From Hydrogenophaga flava NBRC 102514 (GTDB lineage: Bacteria > Pseudomonadota > Gammaproteobacteria > Burkholderiales > Burkholderiaceae_C): DNA of 64,000 bases. The position numbers and the translations under genes were made by a program. Shown one piece after another: positions 17,872-26,395 of the stretch. Position 1 is the first letter of the stretch. Each line of letters starts with the position of its first letter. The DNA is taken from NCBI RefSeq assembly GCF_001571145.1, contig NZ_BCTF01000011.1, positions 93,643-157,642 on the forward strand, read 5' to 3'. The notes below the pieces were generated by a model, which was given only the letters and a program-made list of their open reading frames with translations, was not told where the DNA came from and searched no databases.

Positions 17872-18381
17872 TTGGAAACACGTGCAGTGCGGAAATACCT
17901 GGCAGACCAGGACCGAGCAATCAAAGACCTTCTGGGCAGGTATGTCGATGCCTTTGGCTGCCCCTGCCGTTCGCCGCGGTTTGAGTACTGGGTAGGCAAG
18001 TCACAGGGCCCTGGGTGGCAGGACAACTTTCAGGGCGACCTGATCACCGAGGCATTGAAATTGCCCACCTTTCAGAAGCGACAGCCCGAGGTCCCGTTGT
18101 ACGAGCAGGAGTCGGCGGTCACGTGCACTGTGTGCGGCCGCGAGTGGCAGTACTTTGTTGAGGAGTGGCGCATGCTGGCTTTCCGGTATCTGCTGAAGCC
18201 GGTGGTCCCAAGCCCGGGGGCGCTGGCACTGACTCAGATGAATCCGTCGATGGTGGGCGGCAACGTGTATGCAACCGTTGGTCATGAGCCTGAAGAAGTG
18301 CGCCACGCAAGCCTGCCCGAATGGCTTGCTTTCATGAGCGAAGGCCTTCCAGAAAAGCCTCCGCGCAAGCTCCAGTGCTGA
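17872..18381 (+). CDS. hypothetical protein with CxxC motif
   Basis: 169 residues; I do not recognise a family. It contains a CPC pair near residue 30 and a CTVCGREWQYFVEEWRM segment near residue 85, so a zinc-ribbon-like or redox pair is possible. It starts at a TTG preceded by AGGGGG about 6 nt upstream; no ATG gives a better start. Codon use is less GC-rich than in the flanking catabolic genes. It is the first of three plus-strand genes in a small accessory patch, and could be the immunity or auxiliary part of the following pair, or unrelated. Confidence 0.6.
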   Translation: METRAVRKYLADQDRAIKDLLGRYVDAFGCPCRSPRFEYWVGKSQGPGWQDNFQGDLITEALKLPTFQKRQPEVPLYEQESAVTCTVCGREWQYFVEEWRMLAFRYLLKPVVPSPGALALTQMNPSMVGGNVYATVGHEPEEVRHASLPEWLAFMSEGLPEKPPRKLQC

Positions 18382-18482
18382 AGAGGCTGCTTGCCTGGTT
18401 GCGGCTGAGTTCCCAACGAAAGTCGATCTGAGGGCAACATTTGCGAGATTGCGCTTTTTTGAGGTTTCTCTTACATTTCATG

Positions 18483-18497
18483 TTCGCGATTTGCGAA
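18483..18497. promoter_or_regulatory. inverted repeat before the wHTH/nucleotidyltransferase pair
   Basis: TTCGC, GATTT, GCGAA lies 10 nt before the ATG at 18508 in a locally AT-rich stretch, with a related TTTGCGAGATTGCGC about 40 nt upstream. Placement suits autoregulation by the winged-helix protein, as in type IV toxin-antitoxin operons where the AbiEi-type antitoxin binds inverted repeats. The link is inference. Confidence 0.4.
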
Positions 18498-18507
18498 TTT
18501 TGAATAA

Positions 18508-19191
18508 ATGCAACTCAAACCCCAAGACTTTCTAGTTGCCATCAAGCTGGTTGCTTGGGGTGAACAGCGCTGGACGTATGCACGGCTTGCGCAGGAGCTG
18601 GGGCTGAGCGCCTCTGAGGCGCATGCCGCGGTGAAGCGGGGGCTACAGGCTGGGTTGCTGTTGCAGAACCGAGTGCCTGAGGCATCGGTTGCCGGCGCAT
18701 CCCGCGCCGTGGCAACGTCGCTTCAGGAACCTGAGGGTATCTATCGCGTGACGCGCAAACGGGTTCGGCGCAGCGCGTCGCCTTCTGGAGATGGCGCTCC
18801 GCTGGACAACCCGGTGCGGGTTCATGCCCAGGCGCTGGCGGAGTTCACGTTGCACGGGGCCAAGTACGCATTTCCTGGCGTGCGTCTGCCGTTGGCGGTT
18901 GGGGTGCCCACGAGCCACAGCGCGCCGGCGTTTGCCGGGGTGTTCGCACCGGGCAGTTCGGACTTTGTTTGGCCGCACCCCAATGGCTCCGTCCGCGGCA
19001 TCGGGGTGGAGCCGTTGCACCCGTCTGTGCCTTTTGCTGCCATGCAAGACGCGAAGCTGTACGAGATGCTGGCGTTGTTCGATGCCCTGCGCGTGGGCAA
19101 GGCCCGTGAACGGAACATGGCCTTCGAACGCCTGCTGGCGCTGATCGACCCGAACGCGCCCGCGCCGCAAAAGGAGATGTTCCGTGGCTGA
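18508..19191 (+). CDS. winged-helix protein, candidate AbiEi-like antitoxin
   Basis: 227 residues. The N-terminal 60 residues look like a winged HTH (WTYARLAQELGLSASEAHAAVKRGLQAGLL). The rest has a weakly conserved domain ending in MAFERLLALIDPNAPAP. Its stop overlaps the GTG start of the nucleotidyltransferase gene by 8 nt. An HTH protein translationally coupled to a nucleotidyltransferase is the arrangement of type IV toxin-antitoxin or abortive-infection modules (AbiEi/AbiEii), in which the HTH protein represses the operon and counters the toxin. Sequence resemblance to named AbiEi members could not be tested. Confidence 0.6.
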   Translation: MQLKPQDFLVAIKLVAWGEQRWTYARLAQELGLSASEAHAAVKRGLQAGLLLQNRVPEASVAGASRAVATSLQEPEGIYRVTRKRVRRSASPSGDGAPLDNPVRVHAQALAEFTLHGAKYAFPGVRLPLAVGVPTSHSAPAFAGVFAPGSSDFVWPHPNGSVRGIGVEPLHPSVPFAAMQDAKLYEMLALFDALRVGKARERNMAFERLLALIDPNAPAPQKEMFRG

Positions 19192-19876
19192 CCCCAACCT
19201 GGCGTTGTTGGCGGGCATGGTGCGCGCCATGGGGCCGTTGTGTGAACAGGTGGTGTTCGTGGGAGGGTGTGCCACGGGTTTGCTGATCGACAACGCGAGC
19301 TTGATGGATGTGAGGCCCACGGAAGATGTGGACGCCATCGTGGAGGTGGCTTCCTTGGCCGGCTATCACCGGCTGGCCGATCAATTGGCAAAACGGGGCT
19401 TCAAGCAGACCATGGCCGACAACACCCCGCCGTTTCGCTGGTTCTGGAACCGTCTTCAACTGGATCTCGTGCCGCTGGACGAGAAGGTGCTGGGGTTTGC
19501 CAACCCTTGGTACCGGGCGGGCTTCGCCGCAGCGCTGAATGCCGAGCTGGCCGAAGGGCTGGTCCTGAGGCACCTGTCGGCGCCGTATTTCCTGGCCACC
19601 AAGTTCGAGGCCTTCAGGGACAGGGGCCAGAACGACGTGTTCATGAGCCACGATCTCGAAGACATCCTGACGGTGGTGGAGGGGCGATCCACCCTCGTGG
19701 CCGAAGTCGGTGCCGCGTCTGATGACGTGCGGCGGTACATCGCCCGCTCGGTGGCCGGTTTGCTGGCGCTGCCGGCATTTGCCAATGCCTTGCCCGGCCT
19801 GCTGAGCGACCCTGGGCAAGAAATCAATGTCCTGGCTCGTCTGGAACGGATCTCTCTGTTCACCCGACCCTCCTGA
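19184..19876 (+). CDS. nucleotidyltransferase, candidate AbiEii-like toxin
   Basis: 230 residues, GTG start. The nucleotidyltransferase signature is visible: FVGGCATGLLI, then the metal-binding pair in TEDVDAIVEV, then a third acidic residue in LQLDLVPLDE. All carboxylates needed for catalysis seem present. A KFEAFRDRG segment follows, as in AbiEii-type and MNT-type enzymes. Translationally coupled to the winged-helix gene upstream. It likely transfers nucleotides to tRNA or protein if it is a toxin, but a housekeeping or resistance role is not excluded. Confidence 0.65.
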   Translation: MADPNLALLAGMVRAMGPLCEQVVFVGGCATGLLIDNASLMDVRPTEDVDAIVEVASLAGYHRLADQLAKRGFKQTMADNTPPFRWFWNRLQLDLVPLDEKVLGFANPWYRAGFAAALNAELAEGLVLRHLSAPYFLATKFEAFRDRGQNDVFMSHDLEDILTVVEGRSTLVAEVGAASDDVRRYIARSVAGLLALPAFANALPGLLSDPGQEINVLARLERISLFTRPS

Positions 19877-19915
19877 ACACCACCCTCTCGTCCAGGCACT
19901 CTGGAGTCAGCCCCC

Positions 19916-21262
19916 TCAGCGCGCCTTCAGAAACTCCCCCACCTCCAGCAGGATCAGTTCGTTGTCGTCGGCCTTGTTCGGGTCGCGGCTGCTGGAGAAC
20001 GGCAGGTTGTTGTCGTTGCCGACCACGATGTGTGTGGCGTCGAAGCGGTCCACGTTCTCGATGGTGAAGAAGGGGAAGCTCAGTTTGCCATCTACCAGCG
20101 GTTTGCGGGCCAGCTGGTTCGGATCGGCGATGTTGAGCAGGTCGATGTGGCCGATCTTGCGCAGCGCGCCGTTGGCGTTTGCATCGCTCAGCTCCACCTT
20201 CACCACGCGCTTGAACTTCGGCAGGTCGTGGAAGCAGTCGCTGCGCTTTTCGGCTTCGGGGCAGGCCTTGTCGGGTGTGCCTTCGCCGTTGTCGCGTTCG
20301 ATGATCAGGCCTTCGGTGGCGCTGATCATGTTGAAGTCGCCGATGGCGTGGTGGTTGGCCTCCAGCACGTACTTCCAGTGCCGGCCGGTCCACTGTTCGG
20401 CCTTCACGTCGAACTCCAGCACGCGCAGGAACTGCTTGCCGTCCAGCGTCTCGGGCGCCTTGGCGGTTTCGTCCCACAGCGCGCCTTCGAGCAGGGCGTA
20501 GAGCTTGCTGCCATCGGGTGAGGACGCCAGGCCTTCGTAGCCCTTGGAGCGTCGCGACTGGAACTTCAGCTCGCCGTTGGGCGCGCCCGGGGTGGTGACC
20601 GAAGGGTGGTCGGGCGAGACGATGGTTTTGCCGTCCACCTTCGTGTCGATGACGGCCCGTACCCGGCCCTTCATGTCGGCCTTGATGAGGTACGGGCCAA
20701 ACTCGTCGCCGATCCAGAAGTGCCCGCCAGCGATCTGGAAGCCTTCGGTGTCGAAATCGGAGCCGGTGAGGTAGCGCTGCTTCGTGCCTTCGTGGACGAT
20801 GCGGAACGGCACCTTCTTGTCTGGGTCGTGCAGGAACACGGTCTGCAGGCGCTTGAACTGGCCGCTCTTGAAGTCCACTGCGTAGCGGTTGAGGAACAGC
20901 GCGAAGTCGGGCGAGTTGGCCTTGGAGCCGGCGCCGTTGTCGGTCAGCAGCCAGAAGCTGCCGTCGGCCAAACGCTTGATGCCCGAGTGGCCCTGGATCG
21001 GCTGGCCCTTGAAGGGCAGCGACACGCCGGTGGGGCGACCGGCGGACCTGCCTTCGACGGAGCCGATCGCTTCGACGCGCTGGCCGGTGGTGAACTTGCC
21101 GCTGACCTGCAGGTCGGCCGGCGCGTCTTTCGGCGCGGCGATGAAGGTCTTGGCCGGCAGCACCGCGTGGCCCGCGAGGGTGGCGGGGTAGGCGGTCTGG
21201 GCGTGGAGGTGGCCGGCGGCCAGGGTGAGCAGGGCGGGAAGGAGCCGGAGAGCGTGGTGCAT
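19916..21262 (-). CDS. secreted esterase-like phytase-family protein
   Basis: 448 residues with a signal peptide (MHHALRLLPALLTLAAGHLHAQ). The body has the phytase/esterase-like beta-propeller features SGIKRLADGSFWLLTDNG, YLTGSDFDTEGFQI, FWIGDEFGPYLI and SKGYEGLASSPDGSKLYALLEG. It should be periplasmic and hydrolyse a phosphate or carboxyl ester. Last gene of the ureide operon, 112 nt after the UraH-like gene; this gap could hold a separate promoter, so operon membership is uncertain. Start at the first ATG giving a complete signal peptide. Confidence 0.8.
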   Translation of the reverse strand: MHHALRLLPALLTLAAGHLHAQTAYPATLAGHAVLPAKTFIAAPKDAPADLQVSGKFTTGQRVEAIGSVEGRSAGRPTGVSLPFKGQPIQGHSGIKRLADGSFWLLTDNGAGSKANSPDFALFLNRYAVDFKSGQFKRLQTVFLHDPDKKVPFRIVHEGTKQRYLTGSDFDTEGFQIAGGHFWIGDEFGPYLIKADMKGRVRAVIDTKVDGKTIVSPDHPSVTTPGAPNGELKFQSRRSKGYEGLASSPDGSKLYALLEGALWDETAKAPETLDGKQFLRVLEFDVKAEQWTGRHWKYVLEANHHAIGDFNMISATEGLIIERDNGEGTPDKACPEAEKRSDCFHDLPKFKRVVKVELSDANANGALRKIGHIDLLNIADPNQLARKPLVDGKLSFPFFTIENVDRFDATHIVVGNDNNLPFSSSRDPNKADDNELILLEVGEFLKAR

Positions 21263-21374
21263 GGTGTCGTCGGGGTGAGGGTTCGGATCGGCGGTGAAAC
21301 CGCACAGCCGCGCAGCTTCGCCGCGCGCCGTGAAACCCGGACGACAGGTGTGTGACGGAGCTGTGAAGGCCCGC

Positions 21375-21743
21375 TCAGGCGCCGCCGCGGAACAGCGAGA
21401 AACCCCAGGCCGTGAACTTGAACGGCAGGTGGTAGTGCTGCGCCACGTCGGCGATGTGGAAGCGGTAGGGCACCACTTCCAGAAAGCCGGGGCCGGCACC
21501 GCCCTGACCCTGGGCGCGGTAGAAGTCGCCCACGGCGAAGCACACCTCGTAGCCCCCGGCCGTGATGGCCTCGCTCATCAGGGCCGGGTGCTGCAGCAGG
21601 CCGTTGGTGCCGATGCTGCCCTCGGCGATCAGGGGGCCGGCCGGCAGGCCGTCGGCGCCCAGGCGCTGCACGGTGACGCGCAGGCCGGCGCCGACGCGGC
21701 CGCTGGCGACGTCGACGCAATGGATGGAGAGTCCGCCACTCAT
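21375..21743 (-). CDS. uraH: transthyretin-like 5-hydroxyisourate hydrolase homologue (divergent active site)
   Basis: 122 residues, the family length. LSIHCVDVASGRVGAGLRV supplies the N-terminal His, and HYHLPFKFTAWGFSLFRGG the second His. However, the usual C-terminal YRGS is FRGGA here, and the conserved TNxDGR arginine region reads GTNGLLQHPAL, so the catalytic Arg appears absent. In the operon it accompanies UraD, which acts on the next intermediate of urate breakdown, so 5-hydroxyisourate hydrolysis is the default call. The substitutions leave open a related cyclic substrate. Confidence 0.75.
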   Translation of the reverse strand: MSGGLSIHCVDVASGRVGAGLRVTVQRLGADGLPAGPLIAEGSIGTNGLLQHPALMSEAITAGGYEVCFAVGDFYRAQGQGGAGPGFLEVVPYRFHIADVAQHYHLPFKFTAWGFSLFRGGA

Positions 21744-21759
21744 GAGGGTGCGCTCCGCG

Positions 21760-22731
21760 TCAGTTCAGCCGGGCGCCCGAGGCCTTGACCTCCGGTGCCC
21801 ATTCGGTGACCTGATCGGTCACGAACTTCGAGAACTCGGCCTGGCTCATCTTCTCGGACGACACGCCAAGGTCCGCGAGGCGCTTGGCCACATCGGGCCG
21901 CGCGACCACCTCCGCCACAGCGGCATTCACCTTGTCGATCACGTCCTTCGGCACGCCGGCTGGCGCCGAGATACCGAGGAAGTTCTCGGCCAGCAGCTTG
22001 GGGTATCCAGCTTCGACCACCGAGGGCACTGCGGGCGACATCGGTGCGCGGGCGCGTGAGGTGACCGCGATGCCCACCAGCTTGCCGTCCTTCATGTACG
22101 GCACGTTCTGCGTCAGTGTGTCCACCGCGAACTGCAGCTGGCCGCCCAGCAGGTCGGTGTGCATCGGCGACGAGCCTTTGTACGGCACGTGCTCCATCTT
22201 GAGCTTGTATTCCTTCTTGAACATCTCGCCCACGATGTGGCCGATGGAGCCGACGCCGCCCGAGCCGTAGTTGACCGGCTTGTCCTGCGAGTTGATCCAC
22301 TTGATCAGCTCGGGCAGCGTCTTGGCCGGCACCGAGGGGTGCACCACGAACACGTTGGGCACCGAGCCGATGTAGGCGATGTGGGTGAAGCTCTTGACCG
22401 GGTCGTAGGGCGCCTTGTCCATCATGAACGGCGAAATGCTCATGGGCGCGGTGTTCGACAGCAGCAGCGTATAACCGTCGGGCGCGGCGCGGGCCACCTC
22501 GTTGGCACCGATGGTGCTGCCGGCGCCGGGCTTGTTGTCCACGATCACCGTCTGCCCCAGCTTCTCCTGCAGTCCGGGCTGCAGCAGGCGCGCCACGATG
22601 TCCGACGAGCCGCCGGGCGCGAAGGTGACCACGATGCGGATCGGCTTGGTCGGCCAGGCCTGGGCGAAGGTGGTCAGCGGGGCGAGCGACAGCAGGGCGC
22701 CGGCAGCAATCAGGGCTCGTGTGGGTTTCAT
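21760..22731 (-). CDS. Bug/TctC-family periplasmic solute-binding protein
   Basis: 323 residues; signal peptide MKPTRALIAAGALLSLAPLTTFAQA, then WPTKPIRIVVTFAPGGSSDI, NKPGAGSTIGANEVARAAPDGY and VPYKGSSPMHTDLLGG. Located between the TRAP permease and UraH-like genes in the ureide operon. Two unrelated receptor systems (TRAP and Bug) in one operon suggest either two substrates or one receptor for uptake and one for sensing. Confidence 0.87.
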   Translation of the reverse strand: MKPTRALIAAGALLSLAPLTTFAQAWPTKPIRIVVTFAPGGSSDIVARLLQPGLQEKLGQTVIVDNKPGAGSTIGANEVARAAPDGYTLLLSNTAPMSISPFMMDKAPYDPVKSFTHIAYIGSVPNVFVVHPSVPAKTLPELIKWINSQDKPVNYGSGGVGSIGHIVGEMFKKEYKLKMEHVPYKGSSPMHTDLLGGQLQFAVDTLTQNVPYMKDGKLVGIAVTSRARAPMSPAVPSVVEAGYPKLLAENFLGISAPAGVPKDVIDKVNAAVAEVVARPDVAKRLADLGVSSEKMSQAEFSKFVTDQVTEWAPEVKASGARLN

Positions 22732-22772
22732 GGCAGATGTCCTTGAAGTTTGGTTGAGAGGCGGAGATCCAT

Positions 22773-24053
22773 TCAGTAGCCGAGCGCCCGGGGCAACGTG
22801 GTCACGATCGACGGGAAAAACATGCACAGCACCAGCACGGCGTACATCAGCGTGATGAAAGGCCATGCGCTGCGCACCAGATCGCGCATCGGGACGCGCG
22901 TGACGCCGCAGACCACGAACAACACCACACCGACCGGTGGTGTGAGCATGCCGATCACCAGGTTGAGAACGAACAGGAAGCCGAAGTGCAGCGGGTCGAT
23001 GCCGTACTGCAGCGCGATGGGGTGCAGCAGCGGCACCAGCATGATGTACGCGGCGTTGGACTCCAGGAACATGCCCACCACAAACAGCAGCACCGACACC
23101 AGTGCGAGGAACACCAGCGGGTCAGAGGTGAGGGCGCGCAGCGCCTGCGAGAGCGTTTGCGGCAGCAGGTCCACCGTCATCAGGTAGGTGACCACCGAGG
23201 CGAAGGCGATCAGCGCACCGACCACCGCCGAGGTGATGGCAGCGCGCACCACCAGGCCCGGCAGGTCGCGCACCGAGAGCTGGCGCGTGATGAAGAAGCC
23301 GATGACCAGCGCATAGACCACCGCAATCGCTGCGCCTTCAGTGGCGGTGAAGGCCCCGCCCACGATGCCACCGATCACCAGCACCGGCATCGCCAGCACG
23401 ATGGCCGAGCGGCGCAGCTCGCCGAGCACGTGCCGGAGGCTGAACGGCTCGCCGGTGACGGTCCAGCCTCGCCGCGTGGCGATCCACGAACACAGCGCCA
23501 TGAACCCCACCGTGATGATCAGGCCGGGCACCACGCCTGCCATGAACATGCCGCCGACCGACACCGACGATCCCGCCATGAAGGCGTAGACGATCATGGC
23601 GCCGCTGGGCGGGATGATGGGTCCCAGATTGGCGGCCGCAGCCACCAGCGCCGCGGCGAACGGCTTGTCGTAGATCTTGGACAGCGATGGCACGAGGATG
23701 GACGAGAGCGCGCTCGCGTCCGACACCGCCGCGCCCGAGACCGTCGCCAGCCCTGCGCCCGAGAGCATGGTCACCTGGGCCATGCCGCCGCGCACCCGGC
23801 CCACCAGCGCGTTGGCCAGCGAGATCAGGCGCTCGACGATGCCCGCCTTGATCATCAGCTCGCCCGCGAGCATGAAGAAGGGAATCGACATCAGCGGAAA
23901 CGAGTTGACCGCGTGCATCATGCGCTGCGGCACCATGGAGAAGTCCACCCCGGTGGCCCACAGGGCGCCGAGCGCGGCGACCCCCATGGCAAACGCGATC
24001 GGCAGGCCGAAGCAGGCCAGCAGCATGAAACCGATGATGACCGCGGCGCTCAT
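22773..24053 (-). CDS. dctM: TRAP transporter large membrane subunit
   Basis: 426 residues with about twelve hydrophobic segments and the DctM landmarks SIPFFMLAGELMIKAGI, SGAGLATVSGAAVSDASAL and GPIIPPSGAMIVYAF. It is the sodium-coupled permease subunit that receives substrate from the periplasmic receptor. Start overlaps the small-subunit stop (ATGA). In this operon the likely cargo is a ureide such as allantoin or a related hydantoin or urate-derived acid; this is from context only. Confidence 0.92.
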   Translation of the reverse strand: MSAAVIIGFMLLACFGLPIAFAMGVAALGALWATGVDFSMVPQRMMHAVNSFPLMSIPFFMLAGELMIKAGIVERLISLANALVGRVRGGMAQVTMLSGAGLATVSGAAVSDASALSSILVPSLSKIYDKPFAAALVAAAANLGPIIPPSGAMIVYAFMAGSSVSVGGMFMAGVVPGLIITVGFMALCSWIATRRGWTVTGEPFSLRHVLGELRRSAIVLAMPVLVIGGIVGGAFTATEGAAIAVVYALVIGFFITRQLSVRDLPGLVVRAAITSAVVGALIAFASVVTYLMTVDLLPQTLSQALRALTSDPLVFLALVSVLLFVVGMFLESNAAYIMLVPLLHPIALQYGIDPLHFGFLFVLNLVIGMLTPPVGVVLFVVCGVTRVPMRDLVRSAWPFITLMYAVLVLCMFFPSIVTTLPRALGY

Positions 24054-24592
24054 TCCGCACCTCCAGCAACTGCGTGGGGTGGCCCCTGGATGGCAATGCG
24101 CACCAGGTGCAGGCCCGAGAGCAGGGCGCCGACGCCCACCGGCGCGATGAACCATCCCACGCTCCAGTCCAGTGTGGCCATGAGCTCATCCCACTGCTCG
24201 GAAGCCACGCCCCACGAGGCCCAGGCAATCGCTAGCATCATGGCCGCGCTGAGTGCCGCGGCCATCCGGCGCAGCCCGCCCTGCACGGGCAGTGGCAGTT
24301 TGTTGACCACGATGTCGATGCCGATGTGCGCGCCCTGGCGAACGCCCAGCGGGATCGCCAGGAAGATGCTCCAGACGAAGGCCAGGCGCGAGATTTCGTC
24401 GGCCCAGTCGATCGACAGGTTGAACCCGTAGCGCAGCAGCACCTGCGCTGACACCACGCCGACCATGGTGCCGACCGCCACCAGCAGCAGCATCATGACG
24501 AGGTGGTCCAGCGCGTTGAGCACGCGACCGGACCATCGCGCGGTGTCGTAGACGACAGGCAGCACCGGGTGGCGCAGGACGGCATCGGACAT
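24050..24592 (-). CDS. dctQ: TRAP transporter small membrane subunit
   Basis: 180 residues with four predicted membrane helices; the DctQ signature is LSIDWADEISRLAFVWSIFLA followed by GVRQGAHIGIDIVVN. It pairs with the overlapping large subunit to form the permease. Its start lies 10 nt after the stop of the receptor gene. Confidence 0.92.
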   Translation of the reverse strand: MSDAVLRHPVLPVVYDTARWSGRVLNALDHLVMMLLLVAVGTMVGVVSAQVLLRYGFNLSIDWADEISRLAFVWSIFLAIPLGVRQGAHIGIDIVVNKLPLPVQGGLRRMAAALSAAMMLAIAWASWGVASEQWDELMATLDWSVGWFIAPVGVGALLSGLHLVRIAIQGPPHAVAGGAE

Positions 24593-24602
24593 GGCGCGGA
24601 CC

Positions 24603-25607
24603 TCAGCGTTTGGCCACTTCGGCCAGCACCTGATCGACCAGCTCGGCGCCGGCGCGCTTCTTGACGCCTTCCAGCACGGCCGCCATCGCCACCTTGCGCA
24701 TCTCTTCCTTCACGGCCGGCGGTACCTCGGTGTAGGTCATCTTGCTTTTGAGTCCGGCCAGGGCGCTGGCCTCGGCGGTGATCGCCAGCTTGCGCTGGTG
24801 CTCGATGGTGGTCGCCATGGCTTCGCGGATCAGCTTCTGCTGCTCGGGCTTGAGCTGCTCGAAGGCCTTCTTGCTGGCGACCACGGCGATGAAATCGAAG
24901 AAGTGGCCCGAGTTGCTCAGGTGCTTCTGCACCTCGCCGTAGCGGCTGGCGCTGATCACGGTGTACGGGTTCTCCTGCGCGTCCACCACGCGCTGCTCCA
25001 GCGCGGAGTAGACCTCCTTGGCGTCCATGGCCACCGGGTTGGCACCGAGCGCGCGGAAGGTGGCCAGGTGGGTTTCATTGGGCTGCAGGCGCAGCTTCAT
25101 GCCCTTGAGGTCGGCGATGCTCTGCACCGGCGCCTTGCTGTTGGTGATGTGGCGCATGCCCAGCTCCATCCAGCCCAGCGCGATGAAACCCTTGTCCTGC
25201 AGCTTCTTGTCGATGGCGTCACCCACCGGGCCGTCGATCACGCGGAAGGCCGCTTCGCGGTTGGCGAAGATGAAGGGCAGGCTCACTGCCTCCAGCTCGG
25301 GCGCGATGCGCGAGAGGAAGGCCGCGCCGACCCAGGTGATGGCCAGCGTGCCCGAGCGCACCGCGTCCACGTTTTCCTTGGCCCCGCCGAGCTGCATGGC
25401 GGGGAACACGTCCACCACCAGCTGGTTGTTGCTCAGGCGGGCGACCTCCTTTTTGAACACCTGCTCCACCGCCACGCTGCTGGGGTGCTCCACGGCGAAG
25501 TTGCCGGCGATCTGCAGCTTCTGCTGCGCGTGGGCCGTGGTGGCGGCCATCAGGGCGATGGCCAGGGACATGGGGGCGAGCAGGCGGGAGAGCTGGGGTG
25601 TTTTCAT
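24603..25607 (-). CDS. dctP: TRAP transporter periplasmic substrate-binding protein
   Basis: 334 residues; signal peptide MKTPQLSRLLAPMSLAIALMAATTAHAQ. DctP features include KLRLQPNETHLATFRALGANPVA, with the conserved Arg that binds the substrate carboxylate, and EVYSALEQRVVDAQENP. This supports an anionic ligand. Follows the racemase gene by 35 nt, with AAGGACCCGCC before the ATG. Part of the ureide operon. Confidence 0.92.
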   Translation of the reverse strand: MKTPQLSRLLAPMSLAIALMAATTAHAQQKLQIAGNFAVEHPSSVAVEQVFKKEVARLSNNQLVVDVFPAMQLGGAKENVDAVRSGTLAITWVGAAFLSRIAPELEAVSLPFIFANREAAFRVIDGPVGDAIDKKLQDKGFIALGWMELGMRHITNSKAPVQSIADLKGMKLRLQPNETHLATFRALGANPVAMDAKEVYSALEQRVVDAQENPYTVISASRYGEVQKHLSNSGHFFDFIAVVASKKAFEQLKPEQQKLIREAMATTIEHQRKLAITAEASALAGLKSKMTYTEVPPAVKEEMRKVAMAAVLEGVKKRAGAELVDQVLAEVAKR

Positions 25608-25642
25608 GGCGGGTCCTTCAAGGAGTGGGAAAGCGGGTGGAT

Positions 25643-26395
25643 TCAGGGGGCGCGGCCTGCGGCGAGCAGGAGCGACAGGGCCGGGCTCAGACCCTGGTTC
25701 GGTTTGAGCGGTGGCGGCGCGAAGCTGCCGCCGGTGGGCCGGTGCGGGCGAAGGGCGACCAGGCTTTCGGCGTGCCGCACGGCGCTGGACACGCCGTCCA
25801 CCATGGGCACCGGCAGGCGCCCAGCCAGGCTTCGGGCCAGGCCCGCCAGCGGCGCGCCGGCCAGCACGATCACGTCGGCGCCGTCTTCGTCCACGCAGCG
25901 TTGGGCCAGCCGCACCAGGCGCTCGCTCTGGTCGGTCTGCACGCTGCCGATGTCGGACAGCGCCTCGTCGAGCCCGCGGATGCTGGCCAGCCGGCCGGTG
26001 AGGCCGTTGGCGTGCACCGTTTCGCGGTACCAGGGGCGGATGCGCTGCGAGATCGCGACGATGGAAAAGCGCTGGCCCAGCAGGCAGGCGCTGGCCAGCG
26101 CCGCTTCGGTGAGCCCGGTCACGGGGCAGGGCAGGGCCTCTCGCAGGCCGCCCAGGCCCGGGTCGCCGAAGGCCGCCACCACCACGGCGTCAAACCCGGC
26201 GTGGTGCTGCGCCGCCAGCTCGGCCGCGGCGTAGGCGCCGATCAGGGCCTCGAAGCGGGTCTCGATGTAGGCCACGCCAAAGGGCGCGGTCAGCACTGTG
26301 ACCTCAGTGCCGGGCGAGGCGCTGCGCGTCGCTTCGGTGCGGATCAGGTCAGAGACGCTGTCCGAGATGTTGGGGTTGATGAGCAGCAGCTTCAT
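25643..26395 (-). CDS. Asp/Glu/hydantoin racemase family (allantoin racemase-like)
   Basis: 250 residues. MKLLLINPNISDSVSDLI is the N-terminal signature; the two catalytic Cys of this family are expected in the AFGDPGLGG region and the later VIVLAGAPLAG region. At those places Cys is not obvious: the nearest are PCPVTGL and SACLLG. It sits directly between a cyclic amidohydrolase and a TRAP transporter and is followed by UraD/UraH. Racemisation of allantoin, as by HpxA, is the best guess. Its start overlaps the amidohydrolase stop by 4 nt. Confidence 0.75.
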   Translation of the reverse strand: MKLLLINPNISDSVSDLIRTEATRSASPGTEVTVLTAPFGVAYIETRFEALIGAYAAAELAAQHHAGFDAVVVAAFGDPGLGGLREALPCPVTGLTEAALASACLLGQRFSIVAISQRIRPWYRETVHANGLTGRLASIRGLDEALSDIGSVQTDQSERLVRLAQRCVDEDGADVIVLAGAPLAGLARSLAGRLPVPMVDGVSSAVRHAESLVALRPHRPTGGSFAPPPLKPNQGLSPALSLLLAAGRAP

